Positions 43,341 to 51,164 are shown, counted from the stretch's first letter. The stretch is DNA of 64,000 bases from Microcystis aeruginosa FD4 (GCF_009792235.1 NZ_CP046973.1:1674001-1738000); one strand, 5' to 3'. Notes: generated from the sequence alone by a model not told the origin. Numbers and translations: made by a program.

Positions 43341-44207
43341 ATGAATACAGCTGCTCTGACGACAAGGCAAAATTGGCAATGGCAAGGAAATTCTATACAC
43401 TATGTGCAAGCGGGTACTAGAGTTGCGGGAAAACCCCCATTACTATTAGTCCACGGTTTTGGCGCTTCTACCGACCATTGGCGAAAAAATCTGCAAGGTT
43501 TAGCCTCAGAATGGGAGGTATGGGCGATCGATCTGTTAGGATTTGGTAGATCAGCTAAACCGGATCTGGTCTATAGTGGCAGTCTTTGGCAGCAACAATT
43601 AAAAGATTTTATCAAGGAAGTTGTGGGCCAACCGACGGTTTTAGCGGGTAATTCTCTGGGGGGTTACGCTTCTCTCTGTGTGGCTGCTAATCACTCTGAG
43701 AATGTTCGGGGATTAATTCTCCTCAATAGCGCAGGTCCCTTTAGCGATACAGAAAGCAATCGTCAGCCTAACTTAGCACAAAAATTACTGCGATCGATCT
43801 TGCTGCAACCTTGGGCCAGTTATCTCTTATTTCTCTATACCCGTCAACCAAAAACTATCCGCAAAACCCTAGAGAAAGTATATCTCGATCGCAGTGCCAT
43901 TACTGAGCAGTTAATAGAAGATATCCGTCGTCCTTCCCTGGATGCGGGAGCAGCCAAAGTTTTTGCTTCTGTGTTTAAATCTCCCCGGGGGGAAAATGTG
44001 GATATTCTCCTGCAAAAGTTAAGTTGTCCCCTGTTGATGTTATGGGGTGAAGGGGACCCTTGGATGAATACTAGGGAACGCGGGGCCAAATTCCGTCAAT
44101 ACTATCCTTCTCTGACAGAATATTATCTCACTGCTGGTCATTGTCCCCACGATGAAATTCCCACAGAGGTTAACCGGTTGATTAGTGATTGGTTGAAAAG
44201 CTTATAG
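43341..44207 (+). CDS. Alpha/beta hydrolase
   Basis: The 288-residue enzyme has the oxyanion loop LLVHGFGASTDHWRKN, the nucleophile elbow LAGNSLGGYASL with its serine, an acidic residue in LLMLWGEGDPWMNT and the histidine in TAGHCPHDE. The sequence resembles cyanobacterial hydrolases of the haloperoxidase/epoxide-hydrolase-like group with unknown substrate. It is monocistronic. Confidence 0.92.
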   Translation: MNTAALTTRQNWQWQGNSIHYVQAGTRVAGKPPLLLVHGFGASTDHWRKNLQGLASEWEVWAIDLLGFGRSAKPDLVYSGSLWQQQLKDFIKEVVGQPTVLAGNSLGGYASLCVAANHSENVRGLILLNSAGPFSDTESNRQPNLAQKLLRSILLQPWASYLLFLYTRQPKTIRKTLEKVYLDRSAITEQLIEDIRRPSLDAGAAKVFASVFKSPRGENVDILLQKLSCPLLMLWGEGDPWMNTRERGAKFRQYYPSLTEYYLTAGHCPHDEIPTEVNRLISDWLKSL

Positions 44208-44245
44208 GTAGTTAGGGATCGGTTATCAGGTTTTTATTTTTTTGA

Positions 44246-44345
44246 CGCTTATTTGACCTGAAAAAAGAGGGTTCGCAGGCAGGCACGGATTCCCATTCTA
44301 TATATAAGAATCTGTCAAGTGCGGAGATTTGTCAAGGGTTTTTTG
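44246..44345. repeat. Dispersed GCAGGCAGGCACGGAT repeat, copy 2
   Basis: The copy runs from CGCTTATTTGACCTG through GCAGGCAGGCACGGATTCCC and TATATATAAG to TGTCAAGTGCGG and GTCAAGGG. It begins the leader of the first ATPase gene fragment and is about 90 percent similar by eye to copies 3 and 4. Confidence 0.75.
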
Positions 44346-44499
44346 GGAAAAAATCTGCTGGAATTTGACCAGTAGAAAAGACAAGTGATCGCCAGATATT
44401 GGATAGGTGTAGAAACGCGGGATAAGAGATTGTTTCACTTTTCCCCGTGAGCTGCGGTAAGCAGATGAGCAAGAGGATAGGATTACAGGAGTTTTAACA

Positions 44500-44601
44500 A
44501 TGCGGTTACTACGGGTTCAGGTTCCTGACTTTCGAGTGTTAAAGAATATTGATCTTAGTTTCGAGAAAGACTTTTTTCCTCAGATATTCCCTATCGGTAG
44601 T
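44500..44601 (+). pseudogene. First 34 codons of the AAA ATPase gene, fragment 1
   Basis: ATG 44500 starts the same sequence as the intact ATPase gene at 51418 (RLLRVQVPDFRVLKNIDLSF to FPIGS), preceded by about 250 bp of the same leader. It stops matching directly after the GGTAGT codons (Gly33-Ser34), just before Walker A, and passes into REP-like sequence. No downstream part of the gene is found here. Confidence 0.88.
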
Positions 44602-44763
44602 TTGGTATCTCGTAGGTTGGGTTAAGGAACGCAACCCAACTATGGGAAATGATCACCTCATTGTGGGTTACTGCGTGCCAACCTAAGTTCGATAGCCGAT
44701 CACGATATAAACATTGTAACTGCTTTTTGGCCAATTGTCAAGTTACTGCGATCGTCTAAATTT
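44602..44763. repeat. REP palindrome and spacer
   Basis: GTAGGTTGGGTTAAGGAACG with CAACCCAAC (44612-44640) forms the same type of REP hairpin that bounds the RAYT element at 47329-47968. After it the sequence GTGGGTTACTGCGTGCCAACCTAAG may be a decayed partner. No gene is present. Confidence 0.7.
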
Positions 44764-45033
44764 CTACGGGAAATTTTTGTAAAATCCTTCTCGACTCTCT
44801 ATTTTGAGAATTTCGATAACTTCGCCATCCCAAAAAATTCCAATACGATAGCTGTAGTCAAATTTAATGCGATAATATCCTGAGAAGCCTTTTAGTGCTT
44901 CAAGATCGGGTATTTCGGATAGTGATTGAGAATTTCCAATTGCTTCAATACATTTTCTAACTTTTGCAAGAATTTTTTGGTCGTTAATTTTATCTAAATC
45001 TTTTTTGAAGCGTTTGGCAATTTGATATTTCAT
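44764..45033 (-). CDS. RelE/ParE-type toxin
   Basis: The 89-residue protein has the RelE fold: YQIAKRFKKDLDKINDQKIL, ALKGFSGYYRIKFDYSYRIG and FWDGEVIEILKIESREGFYK. It should be an mRNA interferase. Its start overlaps the stop of the upstream antitoxin gene by four bases. Confidence 0.87.
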   Translation of the reverse strand: MKYQIAKRFKKDLDKINDQKILAKVRKCIEAIGNSQSLSEIPDLEALKGFSGYYRIKFDYSYRIGIFWDGEVIEILKIESREGFYKNFP

Positions 45034-45257
45034 TGAGGCAAACTCTCCAAGAGAGATTGAGACTCTAATTCAGATAAAAATCCTTCTTTTCGAGAATCTT
45101 CACAAGCTAAATAAAGGATAAAGTCTTCTAATTCAGAGGAATTATTTTGAAATAAAAGTTGTAGAAAGCCTTGTCGGATTTCTAGTGGTAAGGTTTGAAA
45201 GAGGTTATAGAAACCTGTGCTAGTTAGCAAAGAATCTGTAATTTCTGTTTGACTCAC
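45030..45257 (-). CDS. Antitoxin of the RelE-type pair
   Basis: The 75-residue acidic protein (PLEIRQGFLQLLFQNNSSEL, then a Glu-rich tail) lies directly before and overlaps the RelE-type toxin gene. It has no standard DNA-binding motif that I can name. Its role is inferred from position and size. Confidence 0.75.
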   Translation of the reverse strand: MSQTEITDSLLTSTGFYNLFQTLPLEIRQGFLQLLFQNNSSELEDFILYLACEDSRKEGFLSELESQSLLESLPQ

Positions 45258-45372
45258 GGCTGTTTTTTCCTTTTTTACGCAGTCTTTATTTAAATTATAT
45301 CACCATCAAGCTTTCTAAAAAATCAGCGTTGCCGAAGGCACTGCGAAGCAGACCGCACTTTCAAAAGCTAAA

Positions 45373-45418
45373 GCGATCGCAATTTTCAAGTTTAATCAAC
45401 AAGATGACAGCGATCGCA
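45373..45418. repeat. 46-bp island repeat, copy 1
   Basis: The unit is GCGATCGCAATTTTCAAG, TTTAATCAACAAGATGACAG, CGATCGCA: a HIP1 octamer at each end and a conserved centre. Related copies lie at 46748-46784, 48000-48043, 48451-48492 and 50942-50978. Each sits between two toxin-antitoxin or accessory gene units. Confidence 0.8.
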
Positions 45419-45422
45419 CTAT

Positions 45423-45785
45423 TTAATTATCTATGGAATAATCAATACTAATGATTAAACCTGCCAATAATTCTCCCATAACTTGATTGGAAACAACTCC
45501 AATTTTATCGATAAATCGTTGCGTTGATAGGCTACGAATCTGTAAAACATTCCCCGCAGAATCTTGATTTAAGCCGTTGATTTTATCTTGCACAATTTTG
45601 ACCATAAAAGGACGATTAACAAATTTATTTTGCCAAGTTGTTAATGGAATCACAATTCTTAAAGCAATCGGACTATATAAATCTGAACTAATAACAACAA
45701 CAGGACGTTTTTTCCTAATTTCTTGTCCGATGGTTGGCTCAAGGTTAACTTGCCAGATTTCGCCTCGTTTTGGGTTAATCGTCAT
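45423..45785 (-). CDS. MazF/PemK family toxin
   Basis: The 120-residue protein opens with the MazF hallmark KRGEIWQVNLEPTIGQEIRK followed by KRPVVVIS, and has IVIPLTTW and QIRSLSTQRF, as in sequence-specific endoribonucleases. The start overlaps the antitoxin gene's end by 11 bp. Confidence 0.92.
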   Translation of the reverse strand: MTINPKRGEIWQVNLEPTIGQEIRKKRPVVVISSDLYSPIALRIVIPLTTWQNKFVNRPFMVKIVQDKINGLNQDSAGNVLQIRSLSTQRFIDKIGVVSNQVMGELLAGLIISIDYSIDN

Positions 45786-45978
45786 CGTTTTCTAATCCTT
45801 CTCCCTCAATTTCTGAAAAGAAATCTAGTTCAGGATCATTATTGACATCTTCAGCCATTTCTTGAATAAGAGGACGTAAAAGTTTATGTCTTTCTGATAG
45901 AGAAAGTTTAGCAATTTCTTGTAATGAAGGCAAAGAAGATTGAGCAATATTTTCATTAATAGTATCAATACTTAACAT
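45775..45978 (-). CDS. Antitoxin of the MazF pair
   Basis: The 67-residue acidic protein (LPSLQEIAKLSLSERHKLLR and a tail rich in Asp and Glu) precedes and overlaps mazF. I chose ATG 45978; an upstream in-frame Met (46002) adds eight residues. The sequence is a cyanobacterial MazF partner, not a classical MazE. Confidence 0.78.
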   Translation of the reverse strand: MLSIDTINENIAQSSLPSLQEIAKLSLSERHKLLRPLIQEMAEDVNNDPELDFFSEIEGEGLENDDD

Positions 45979-46111
45979 TTTGATTACCCCTAAAATCTTC
46001 ATTTACCTATTGTACAACAAATCCCGCACTATGAAGACGGTAATATGAGATCGCATTAATAAACATCGCAAAAATCAGATGATTACGGTGAATAACAATT
46101 AATTTGGTGCG

Positions 46112-46450
46112 TTACATTTCATTAACGCACCCTACACGATCACCGACCATACTAACTGGTTGCTTGTCGAGAGCAATTTCAAATAAAAATTCAGGGGCAA
46201 AGTCTGCTCCGTTTGGCCATTCTATTGTCCGACTATTTACATATACTTTTTGAAATAAGCTTTGATCTTTTAAGGGTTCAAAGATTTCTCCATACAATTC
46301 TTTTTCTAAATCTACAATCCCTTCTATTCCATTATTAAAGGTTAGCTTTAATTGATACTTATCCAGATATTCCACACAGATAACGTGAAGAAATAGCTCC
46401 TTTTTAGGGAAGGGGATCGATTCTGTTAAGAGGTTTTCTTTGACGCGCAT
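46112..46450 (-). CDS. DUF2442 protein, copy A
   Basis: The 112-residue protein has LHVICVEYLDKYQLKLTFNN and GIEGIVDLEKELYGEIFEPL, then RTIEWPNGADFAPEFL, the DUF2442 signature with its tryptophan-proline-asparagine motif. It partners DUF4160 in many cyanobacteria as a suspected toxin-antitoxin pair; the activity is unproven. It overlaps the DUF4160 gene by 47 bp. An identical-type copy lies at 50306-50644. Confidence 0.82.
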   Translation of the reverse strand: MRVKENLLTESIPFPKKELFLHVICVEYLDKYQLKLTFNNGIEGIVDLEKELYGEIFEPLKDQSLFQKVYVNSRTIEWPNGADFAPEFLFEIALDKQPVSMVGDRVGCVNEM

Positions 46451-46661
46451 TTTCCCAGTTCTCCAATAGTTCAGATTGATGTAGATCAAGCCACTCCCAT
46501 ATTAAATTTAGTCCTCTTTTGGGCATTTGACCACAAACTTCACCTGTGTGAATCATTATAACCGCTTCATAATCTTGATACTCGGCATGGATAGGAGGCG
46601 GATTGTGATCGTTATAGTTCATGGTGATTTTTATTCCATAGAAGCTTGATAGAGTGGGCAT
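46404..46661 (-). CDS. DUF4160 protein, copy A
   Basis: The 85-residue protein reads PTLSSFYGIKITMNYNDHNP, HAEYQDYEAVI and WEWLDLHQSELLENWENA, the DUF4160 pattern. ATG 46661 is chosen because the longer frame starts inside a repeat. It precedes and overlaps DUF2442. A second copy is at 50598-50855 and is identical in sequence. Confidence 0.84.
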   Translation of the reverse strand: MPTLSSFYGIKITMNYNDHNPPPIHAEYQDYEAVIMIHTGEVCGQMPKRGLNLIWEWLDLHQSELLENWENARQRKPLNRIDPLP

Positions 46662-46747
46662 GAGTAAGAATAGTAATAAAGGTTGCTTTCTAAAAGTTTG
46701 CCCCCTATTGTAAGCGATCGCCCTTGGTGTTCCTATCCCAAGCAATG

Positions 46748-46784
46748 ACAATTTTAAAGTTTAATCAACAAGATAACAGCGATT
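46748..46784. repeat. 46-bp island repeat, copy 2 (partial)
   Basis: ACAATTTTAAAGTTTAATCA and ACAAGATAACAGCGAT match the centre and right part of copy 1; the left HIP1 octamer is absent. It lies upstream of the DUF4160 gene. Confidence 0.65.
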
Positions 46785-46832
46785 ACATTGAGCCTAGTCA
46801 TAATGAAATTTACAACTAATAATAATAATTTT

Positions 46833-46940
46833 TGTCTCTGTTGGTTCCCCAATCCAATACATCTGTATGTCTTTGTCGCAGTTGTTTGGCCGTTTCTTCT
46901 AACCAAGCAAGATAGTCCTGTTCGTATAAGTCTTTAGTAG
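46833..46940 (-). pseudogene. DUF29 gene 5' fragment, copy A
   Basis: About 100 bp match the first 35 codons of the DUF29 gene at 53687-54127 (YEQDYLAWLEETAKQLRQR on the minus strand), but the start codon is changed and the sequence stops at an AT-rich border. The same fragment recurs at 51027-51134. It is followed by the GCAGGCAGGCACGGAT repeat just as the intact DUF29 gene is. Confidence 0.8.
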
Positions 46941-46970
46941 TGGTCAGGTATCAGGTTTTTATTTTCTTGA

Positions 46971-47070
46971 CGCTTATTTAACCTGAAAAAAGAGGGGTCG
47001 CAGGCAGGCACGGATTTCCATTCTATATATAAGTATCTGTCAAGGGCGGGGATTTGTCAAGGGTTTTTCT
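46971..47070. repeat. Dispersed GCAGGCAGGCACGGAT repeat, copy 3
   Basis: The sequence runs CGCTTATTTAACCTG to GTCAAGGGTTTTTC with the core GCAGGCAGGCACGGATTTCC. It is part of the 1.25-kb duplication and precedes ATPase fragment 2. Confidence 0.8.
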
Positions 47071-47223
47071 GAAAAAATCTGCCAGAATTTGGCCGGTAGA
47101 AAAGACAAGTGATCGCCAGATATTGGATAGGTATAGAAACGCGGGATAAGAGATTGTTTCACTTTTCCCTGTGAGCTACAATAAGCAGATGAGCAAGAGG
47201 ATAGGATTACGGGAGTTTTGACA

Positions 47224-47325
47224 ATGCGGTTACTACGGGTTCAAGTTCCTGACTTTCGAGTGTTAAAGAATATTGATCTTAGTTTCGGGAAAGACTTTTT
47301 TCCTCAGATATTCCCTATCCGTAGT
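47224..47325 (+). pseudogene. First 34 codons of the AAA ATPase gene, fragment 2
   Basis: The frame is the same as in the intact gene up to CCTATCCGTAGT (Gly33 changed to Arg, then Ser34). The match ends at exactly the same nucleotide as in fragment 1, and the REP palindrome of the RAYT element follows. The leader of about 250 bp is kept. Confidence 0.9.
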
Positions 47326-47973
47326 TTGGTAGGTTGGGTTGAGGCACGAAACCCAACGCCAGTTGCGTAAACACCAATCCAATAAATGTTATCCTAACTT
47401 GATGCAATACCGTAGAGCAAAAACACCACGAGCCACTTATTTTTTTACAGTTGTGACATACAATCGCCACAGAATTTTGTGTGAACCTGAAAATGTGGAT
47501 TTACTACGAAATGCTTTTAAATATGTTATGCGACAACATCATTTTAAGATTGATGCTATTGTCATTTTACCAGATCACATTCATGCTCTTTGGATATTGC
47601 CTGAAACGGATGCAGATTTTTCAACTGGTTGGTGATTAATTAAAAGTTATTTTAGCCGTCAATGTCATTCTCAATATCAGGGTAAAATTTCAACATCTCG
47701 ACAACATAAAGGAGAAAAAGCTATTTGGCAACGTCGCTTTTGGGAGCATCAAGTTCGAGATGGTCGCCAAGGGCGCGCCTACGGCGATCGAGATTTTGTT
47801 ACTCATCTCGAATACCGTGCATCATGGATTAGTAAACGCTCCGAAAGATTGGCAATATTCCAGTTTTCACCGTTATATTGTTATGGAATAAAATGTAGAA
47901 GTGAAACCCAAAAAATTAAGGTAAGAAATAAAAGCAATGTTGGGTTTCGTCACCTCAACCCAACCTACAAGAT
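47326..47973 (+). mobile_element. RAYT element with REP ends
   Basis: GTAGGTTGGGTTGAGGCACG and AAACCCAAC at the left (47329-47357) are matched by the inverted GTTGGGTTTCGTCACCTCAA and CCCAACCTAC at the right (47939-47968), a pair of REP palindromes around one RAYT gene. It sits exactly at the break in ATPase fragment 2. The transposase inside is defective. Confidence 0.82.
47402..47891 (+). pseudogene. REP-associated tyrosine transposase, defective
   Basis: The N-terminal part reads MQYRRAKTPRATYFFTVVTY and IDAIVILPDHIHALW, with the HIH metal motif. A TGA at 47633 follows STGW; in the same frame the protein would go on with LIKSYFSRQCH and WQRRFWEHQVRD. A short insert carrying GCGCGCCTACGGCGATCG (about 47770-47790) and a later frameshift with loss of the usual IHYNP codons precede VHHGLVNAPKDWQYSSFHRY. 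At least three lesions make it inactive. Confidence 0.85.
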
Positions 47974-47999
47974 CAGCGATCGCACTTTCAAGCCAAAAT

Positions 48000-48043
48000 G
48001 ATCGCGGTTTTCAAGTTTAATCAACAAGATGACGGCAATCGCA
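48000..48043. repeat. 46-bp island repeat, copy 3
   Basis: GATCGCGGTTTTCAAGTTTA, ATCAACAAGATGACGGCAAT, CGCAT match copy 1 with few changes. It separates the RAYT element from the coiled-coil gene. Confidence 0.78.
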
Positions 48044-48133
48044 TTATTTTTTTAGATATTTTGAGAAGAGGCCGTTCTCTCAGCAAAAAAATAGATTAAA
48101 ATGAGTGTGTCAGCCTGATTAACAAAATGAGTT

Positions 48134-48433
48134 ATGCCAACACCGACTATCATCGAAACGGATTTGCGCGAAGTTCTAGCAGAAATGAATCAGAAGCTAG
48201 ATACAATTTCTAAAGATGTGAATCAAGTACAGATTCGATTGGCTACTGTAGAAACCAAAGTTGATAATGTAGAGAAACGATTGGATTCAATGGATAAGCG
48301 ATTCGATAAAATGGAATTACAGATAGAAAAGGTAGACAGCAATCAGGGCAAGCAGGTTTGGGCTTCGATTGGGGTTTTGTTTACGGCGGTAGTGGCAACG
48401 TCTATCCGTTTTGTTTTAACAGCTTTACCCTAG
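48134..48433 (+). CDS. Coiled-coil protein with a C-terminal membrane anchor
   Basis: The 99-residue protein has a heptad-rich region (residues 10-72; VETKVDNVEKRLDSMDKRFD) and one membrane segment near the end (residues 76-95). It resembles widespread cyanobacterial proteins of unknown function and phage-type tail-anchor proteins. It is alone between two copies of the 46-bp repeat. Confidence 0.75.
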   Translation: MPTPTIIETDLREVLAEMNQKLDTISKDVNQVQIRLATVETKVDNVEKRLDSMDKRFDKMELQIEKVDSNQGKQVWASIGVLFTAVVATSIRFVLTALP

Positions 48434-48450
48434 ATTTCAAAAGAAAACCT

Positions 48451-48492
48451 GATCGCGTTTTTAAGATTTAATCAACAAGAAAACAGCGATCA
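48451..48492. repeat. 46-bp island repeat, copy 4
   Basis: GATCGCGTTTTTAAGATTTA and ATCAACAAGAAAACAGCGAT match the family. It sits directly behind the hicA gene. Confidence 0.72.
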
Positions 48493-48495
48493 CCG

Positions 48496-48705
48496 TTATC
48501 TCAAGTCATCTTCGGTCAGATCAGCATCTTTCAAAATACTCTTAAGAGTACCAATTGGTAAATCTTTATTGCCATGAACAGGAACGGATAAAATAACTTT
48601 CATTCCCTGTTTTGTATAAATATGATGACTACTACTAATGCGTTTTAACTGCCAACCATAACGTTCAATAATTTTACAAAGGGCTTTGCCAGAAATAGAT
48701 TTCAT
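48496..48705 (-). CDS. hicA: HicA family toxin
   Basis: The 69-residue protein has the HicA dsRBD-like fold: ISGKALCKIIERYGWQLKRI, the active-site histidine in SSSHHIY, and VPVHGNKDLPIGTLKSILK. It should cleave mRNA. It overlaps the upstream hicB by four bases. Confidence 0.93.
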   Translation of the reverse strand: MKSISGKALCKIIERYGWQLKRISSSHHIYTKQGMKVILSVPVHGNKDLPIGTLKSILKDADLTEDDLR

Positions 48706-48902
48706 AATGATAATTCGACTAGCTCTTTTTCTGCTTCAATTTCTGTTTCTTGACTTGCAACTTCAAGCCATCCTTGAACTGCATCTTGCAACATTTCTAA
48801 TAATTGTTCGTAGCTTTCTCCCCAGGTATGACAGCCTGGCAATGCCGGTACGGAACCGCACCAAATACCATCTTCTTGCCAGATTAGAGCTTTAATTTTC
48901 AT
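48702..48902 (-). CDS. hicB: HicB family antitoxin
   Basis: The 66-residue protein has the HicB partial RNase H-like fold: IWQEDGIWCGSVPALPGCHT and WGESYEQLLEMLQDAVQGWL. It lacks a C-terminal DNA-binding domain, the short HicB type. It is the first gene of the HicBA pair. Confidence 0.93.
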   Translation of the reverse strand: MKIKALIWQEDGIWCGSVPALPGCHTWGESYEQLLEMLQDAVQGWLEVASQETEIEAEKELVELSL

Positions 48903-49144
48903 GTTATTTTCAAAATATTTGCCTAGTTTTACTATGATAATAGAAAAATACGATATGTGATCGCCATTCCCACATCACCCAAAAATGATCGCCTCTCCTC
49001 ATCCAAATCGCCATTCCCAAAAAATTGACTCTCCAAAAACGATCGCCCCTCCTTATCCCCAAAAACGATCGCACTATTCCCAAAAAATTGCTCCTTCCAA
49101 AAACGACCACCCCTCCCCATCACAAAAAAAACGATCGCACTCCG
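48903..49144. repeat. HIP1-rich intergenic repeats
   Basis: About 240 bp contain several copies of CCAAAAACGATCGC with CTCCTC and CTCCCC spacers and ATTCCCAAAAAATTG twice. No gene is present. The block may be a decayed tandem array built from HIP1-like units. Confidence 0.65.
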
Positions 49145-49852
49145 TTACGTCGCAACGATATCGTTATTAGTCATCAATAATCCTGTGTTTAAAAGAGCGA
49201 TTTGAACTTGGGCAGTACCTCCCAAACCGTCGGAATCGAAGAATAATGCACCGTTAACACTATCGTAAATAAAACGATGGGATGCAGTAGTAGCAGATGA
49301 GCCGATGCTGAATTGATTGCTTAGAATTGCACCACTGGAAGACAAACCGAATGCCGTCTTGTACACTAGAATGGTATCGTCAATGACAGAAAAATCGGTA
49401 ATCCAGTCAACCCCATAAGTGGGGGAATAAAAATCAAAGAAATCAGCATTCGCCCCGCCTGTCAGAGTATCATTCCCTTGTCCTCCAGCTAGAACATCGA
49501 TTCCCAAACCACCGATTAAAACGTCATTTCCCCAACCGCCCCCCAAAACATCATTTCCTGCGTCTCCGATGAGATAATCATCTCCCAGTCCACCAGTCAG
49601 GGTGTCGTCTCCAGCCCCCCCGCTCAAATAATCCTGACCGTCATCGCCGAAAAGTTTGTCATTTCCGTCCTCCCCATACAACCAATCATCTCCAATCCCC
49701 CCATAGGCATTATCACTTCCTGTTCCACCGTAAATAACATCATTTCCACCATTACCGTAAAGGTTGTCATGGCCAGCCTGTCCGTAAATTGTATCGCTGG
49801 ACGAAGTTCCATTCAACGAATTGTTAGAATTGTTACCATAAATTGTAGCCAT
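49145..49852 (-). CDS. RTX/hemolysin-type calcium-binding repeat protein
   Basis: The 235-residue protein contains about 12 nonapeptide repeats of the GGxGxDxxx type between residues 20 and 140 (for example GGAGDDTLTGGLGDDYL), which bind calcium in a beta-roll. The C-terminal part (DFFDFYSPTYGVDWITDFSV) is the usual RTX tail used for type I secretion without a signal peptide. There is no enzymatic domain. It appears complete. Confidence 0.92.
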   Translation of the reverse strand: MATIYGNNSNNSLNGTSSSDTIYGQAGHDNLYGNGGNDVIYGGTGSDNAYGGIGDDWLYGEDGNDKLFGDDGQDYLSGGAGDDTLTGGLGDDYLIGDAGNDVLGGGWGNDVLIGGLGIDVLAGGQGNDTLTGGANADFFDFYSPTYGVDWITDFSVIDDTILVYKTAFGLSSSGAILSNQFSIGSSATTASHRFIYDSVNGALFFDSDGLGGTAQVQIALLNTGLLMTNNDIVAT

Positions 49853-49886
49853 CGTTGTTTACTCCGCTATATTTCAAGAAATTGTT

Positions 49887-50009
49887 TATAGAGTCCATTT
49901 GGTATCTTTCCCAAAATCATTACCCAGTATGGATTAGAGCGAATTAGCCAAAATACCTGTAATTCTTACCCGTGAAGCGTCACAAGAGAGATACCAAATA
50001 GGTTCTATA
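49887..50009. mobile_element. MITE with 21-bp inverted ends
   Basis: TATAGAGTCCATTTGGTATC at the left and GATACCAAATAGGTTCTATA at the right are inverted repeats with three mismatches, around 123 bp in all. The ends begin and finish with TATA, which fits insertion at a TA target. It lies upstream of the RTX gene. Confidence 0.75.
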
Positions 50010-50263
50010 GAGCTTCTCGCATCTGTGCGGCACAGTTAAACCCTTGCCGATCGCGATTATGCTGTTCAGGATTGGGAATGTACCTCTTGTGAATCAGAAA
50101 CTCTATATTCCGAATTGTATTTTTAAACAAAGGAGTTGTCAAGTCCAGTTGCACAGGAGATAAGAGCTATCTAAGTCAACACGGCAATTAGCGATCGCCC
50201 CTCCTCATCAACAAGCGATCACACCATGAGAAGAAAACCTGATCGCACTAAAGTCCAAAATAA
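50010..50263. other. Spacer left of the direct repeat, no gene
   Basis: No gene is recognised. The stretch includes HIP1-like GCGATCGC, and AAGAAAACCTGATCGCAC (50223-50240) resembles the sequence before the 46-bp repeat at 48440, so it may be a decayed copy. Confidence 0.4.
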
Positions 50264-50305
50264 TCGCAAATCAGATAATTATTGTTAAGAAAACAATTTG
50301 GTACG

Positions 50306-50644
50306 TTACATTTCATTAGCGTACCCTACACGATCACCGACCATCCTAACTGGTTGCTTGTCGAGAGCAATTTCAAATAAAAATTCAGGGGCAAAGTCTG
50401 CTCCGTTTGGCCATTCTATTGTCCGACTATTTACATATACTTTTTGAAATAAGCTTTGATCTTTTAAGGGTTCAAAGATTTCTCCATACAATTCTTGTTC
50501 TAAATCTACAATCCCTTCTATTCCATTATTAAAGGTTAGCTTTAATTGATACTTATCCAGATATTCCACACAGATAACGTGAAGAAATAGCTCCTTTTTA
50601 GGGAAGGGGATCGATTCTGTTAAGAGGTTTTCTTTGACGCGCAT
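50306..50644 (-). CDS. DUF2442 protein, copy B
   Basis: The protein matches copy A at 46112 except for about four residues (for example VDLEQELYGE for VDLEKELYGE, and VRMVGDRVGYANEM at the end). The DUF2442 features are kept. It overlaps the upstream DUF4160 gene by 47 bp. Confidence 0.82.
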   Translation of the reverse strand: MRVKENLLTESIPFPKKELFLHVICVEYLDKYQLKLTFNNGIEGIVDLEQELYGEIFEPLKDQSLFQKVYVNSRTIEWPNGADFAPEFLFEIALDKQPVRMVGDRVGYANEM

Positions 50645-50855
50645 TTTCCCAGTTCTCCAATAGTTCAGATTGATGTAGATCAAGCCACTCCCATATTAAA
50701 TTTAGTCCTCTTTTGGGCATTTGACCACAAACTTCACCTGTGTGAATCATTATAACCGCTTCATAATCTTGATACTCGGCATGGATAGGAGGCGGATTGT
50801 GATCGTTATAGTTCATGGTGATTTTTATTCCATAGAAGCTTGATAGAGTGGGCAT
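50598..50855 (-). CDS. DUF4160 protein, copy B
   Basis: The 85-residue sequence is the same as in copy A at 46404. Together with DUF2442 it forms the suspected toxin-antitoxin pair. Its identity with copy A shows that the duplication is recent. Confidence 0.84.
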   Translation of the reverse strand: MPTLSSFYGIKITMNYNDHNPPPIHAEYQDYEAVIMIHTGEVCGQMPKRGLNLIWEWLDLHQSELLENWENARQRKPLNRIDPLP

Positions 50856-50941
50856 GAGTAAGAATAGTAATAAAGGTTGCTTTCTAAAAGTTTGCCCCCT
50901 ATTGTAAGCGATCGCCCTTGGTGTTCCTATCCCAAGCAATG

Positions 50942-50978
50942 ACAATTTTAAAGTTTAATCAACAAGATAACAGCGATT
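50942..50978. repeat. 46-bp island repeat, copy 5
   Basis: It is the counterpart of the partial copy at 46748 inside the 1.25-kb duplication. Confidence 0.65.
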
Positions 50979-51026
50979 ACATTGAGCCTAGTCATAATGA
51001 AATTTACAACTAATAATAATAATTTT

Positions 51027-51134
51027 TGTCTCTGTTGGTTCCCCAATCCAATACATCTGTATGTCTTTGTCGCAGTTGTTTGGCCGTTTCTTCTAACCAA
51101 GCAAGATAGTCCTGTTCGTATAAGTCTTTAGTAG
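51027..51134 (-). pseudogene. DUF29 gene 5' fragment, copy B
   Basis: It is the counterpart of the fragment at 46833-46940 and matches the 5' part of the DUF29 gene at 54011-54127 without its start codon. Confidence 0.8.
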
Positions 51135-51164
51135 TGGTCAGGTATCAGGTTTTTATTTTCTTGA

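Larger units (their letters stand above)
46070..47325. repeat. 1.25-kb direct repeat, copy A
   Basis: From about 46070 to 47325 the sequence matches 50264-51519 with an exact 4194-bp offset and only scattered substitutions. It contains the DUF2442/DUF4160 pair, a 46-bp repeat, a DUF29 gene fragment, a GCAGGCAGGCACGGAT repeat and the ATPase leader with its first 34 codons. Copy A ends where the RAYT element begins. Confidence 0.95.

Noticed and set aside
48910..49170. Frames with RRGDRFW or SPHPNRHSQK repeats
   Set aside because: They arise from the HIP1-containing repeats between hicB and the RTX gene and overlap each other on both strands.
49145..49852. RTX toxin with enzymatic activity
   Set aside because: Only calcium-binding repeats and a short tail are present; no protease, lipase or haemolysin domain and no adjacent type I secretion genes.
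44764..50978. Integron-type cassette array
   Set aside because: The 46-bp repeats lack attC-like inverted core sites and there is no tyrosine integrase in the window. A looser repeat-mediated cassette idea is kept as a finding.
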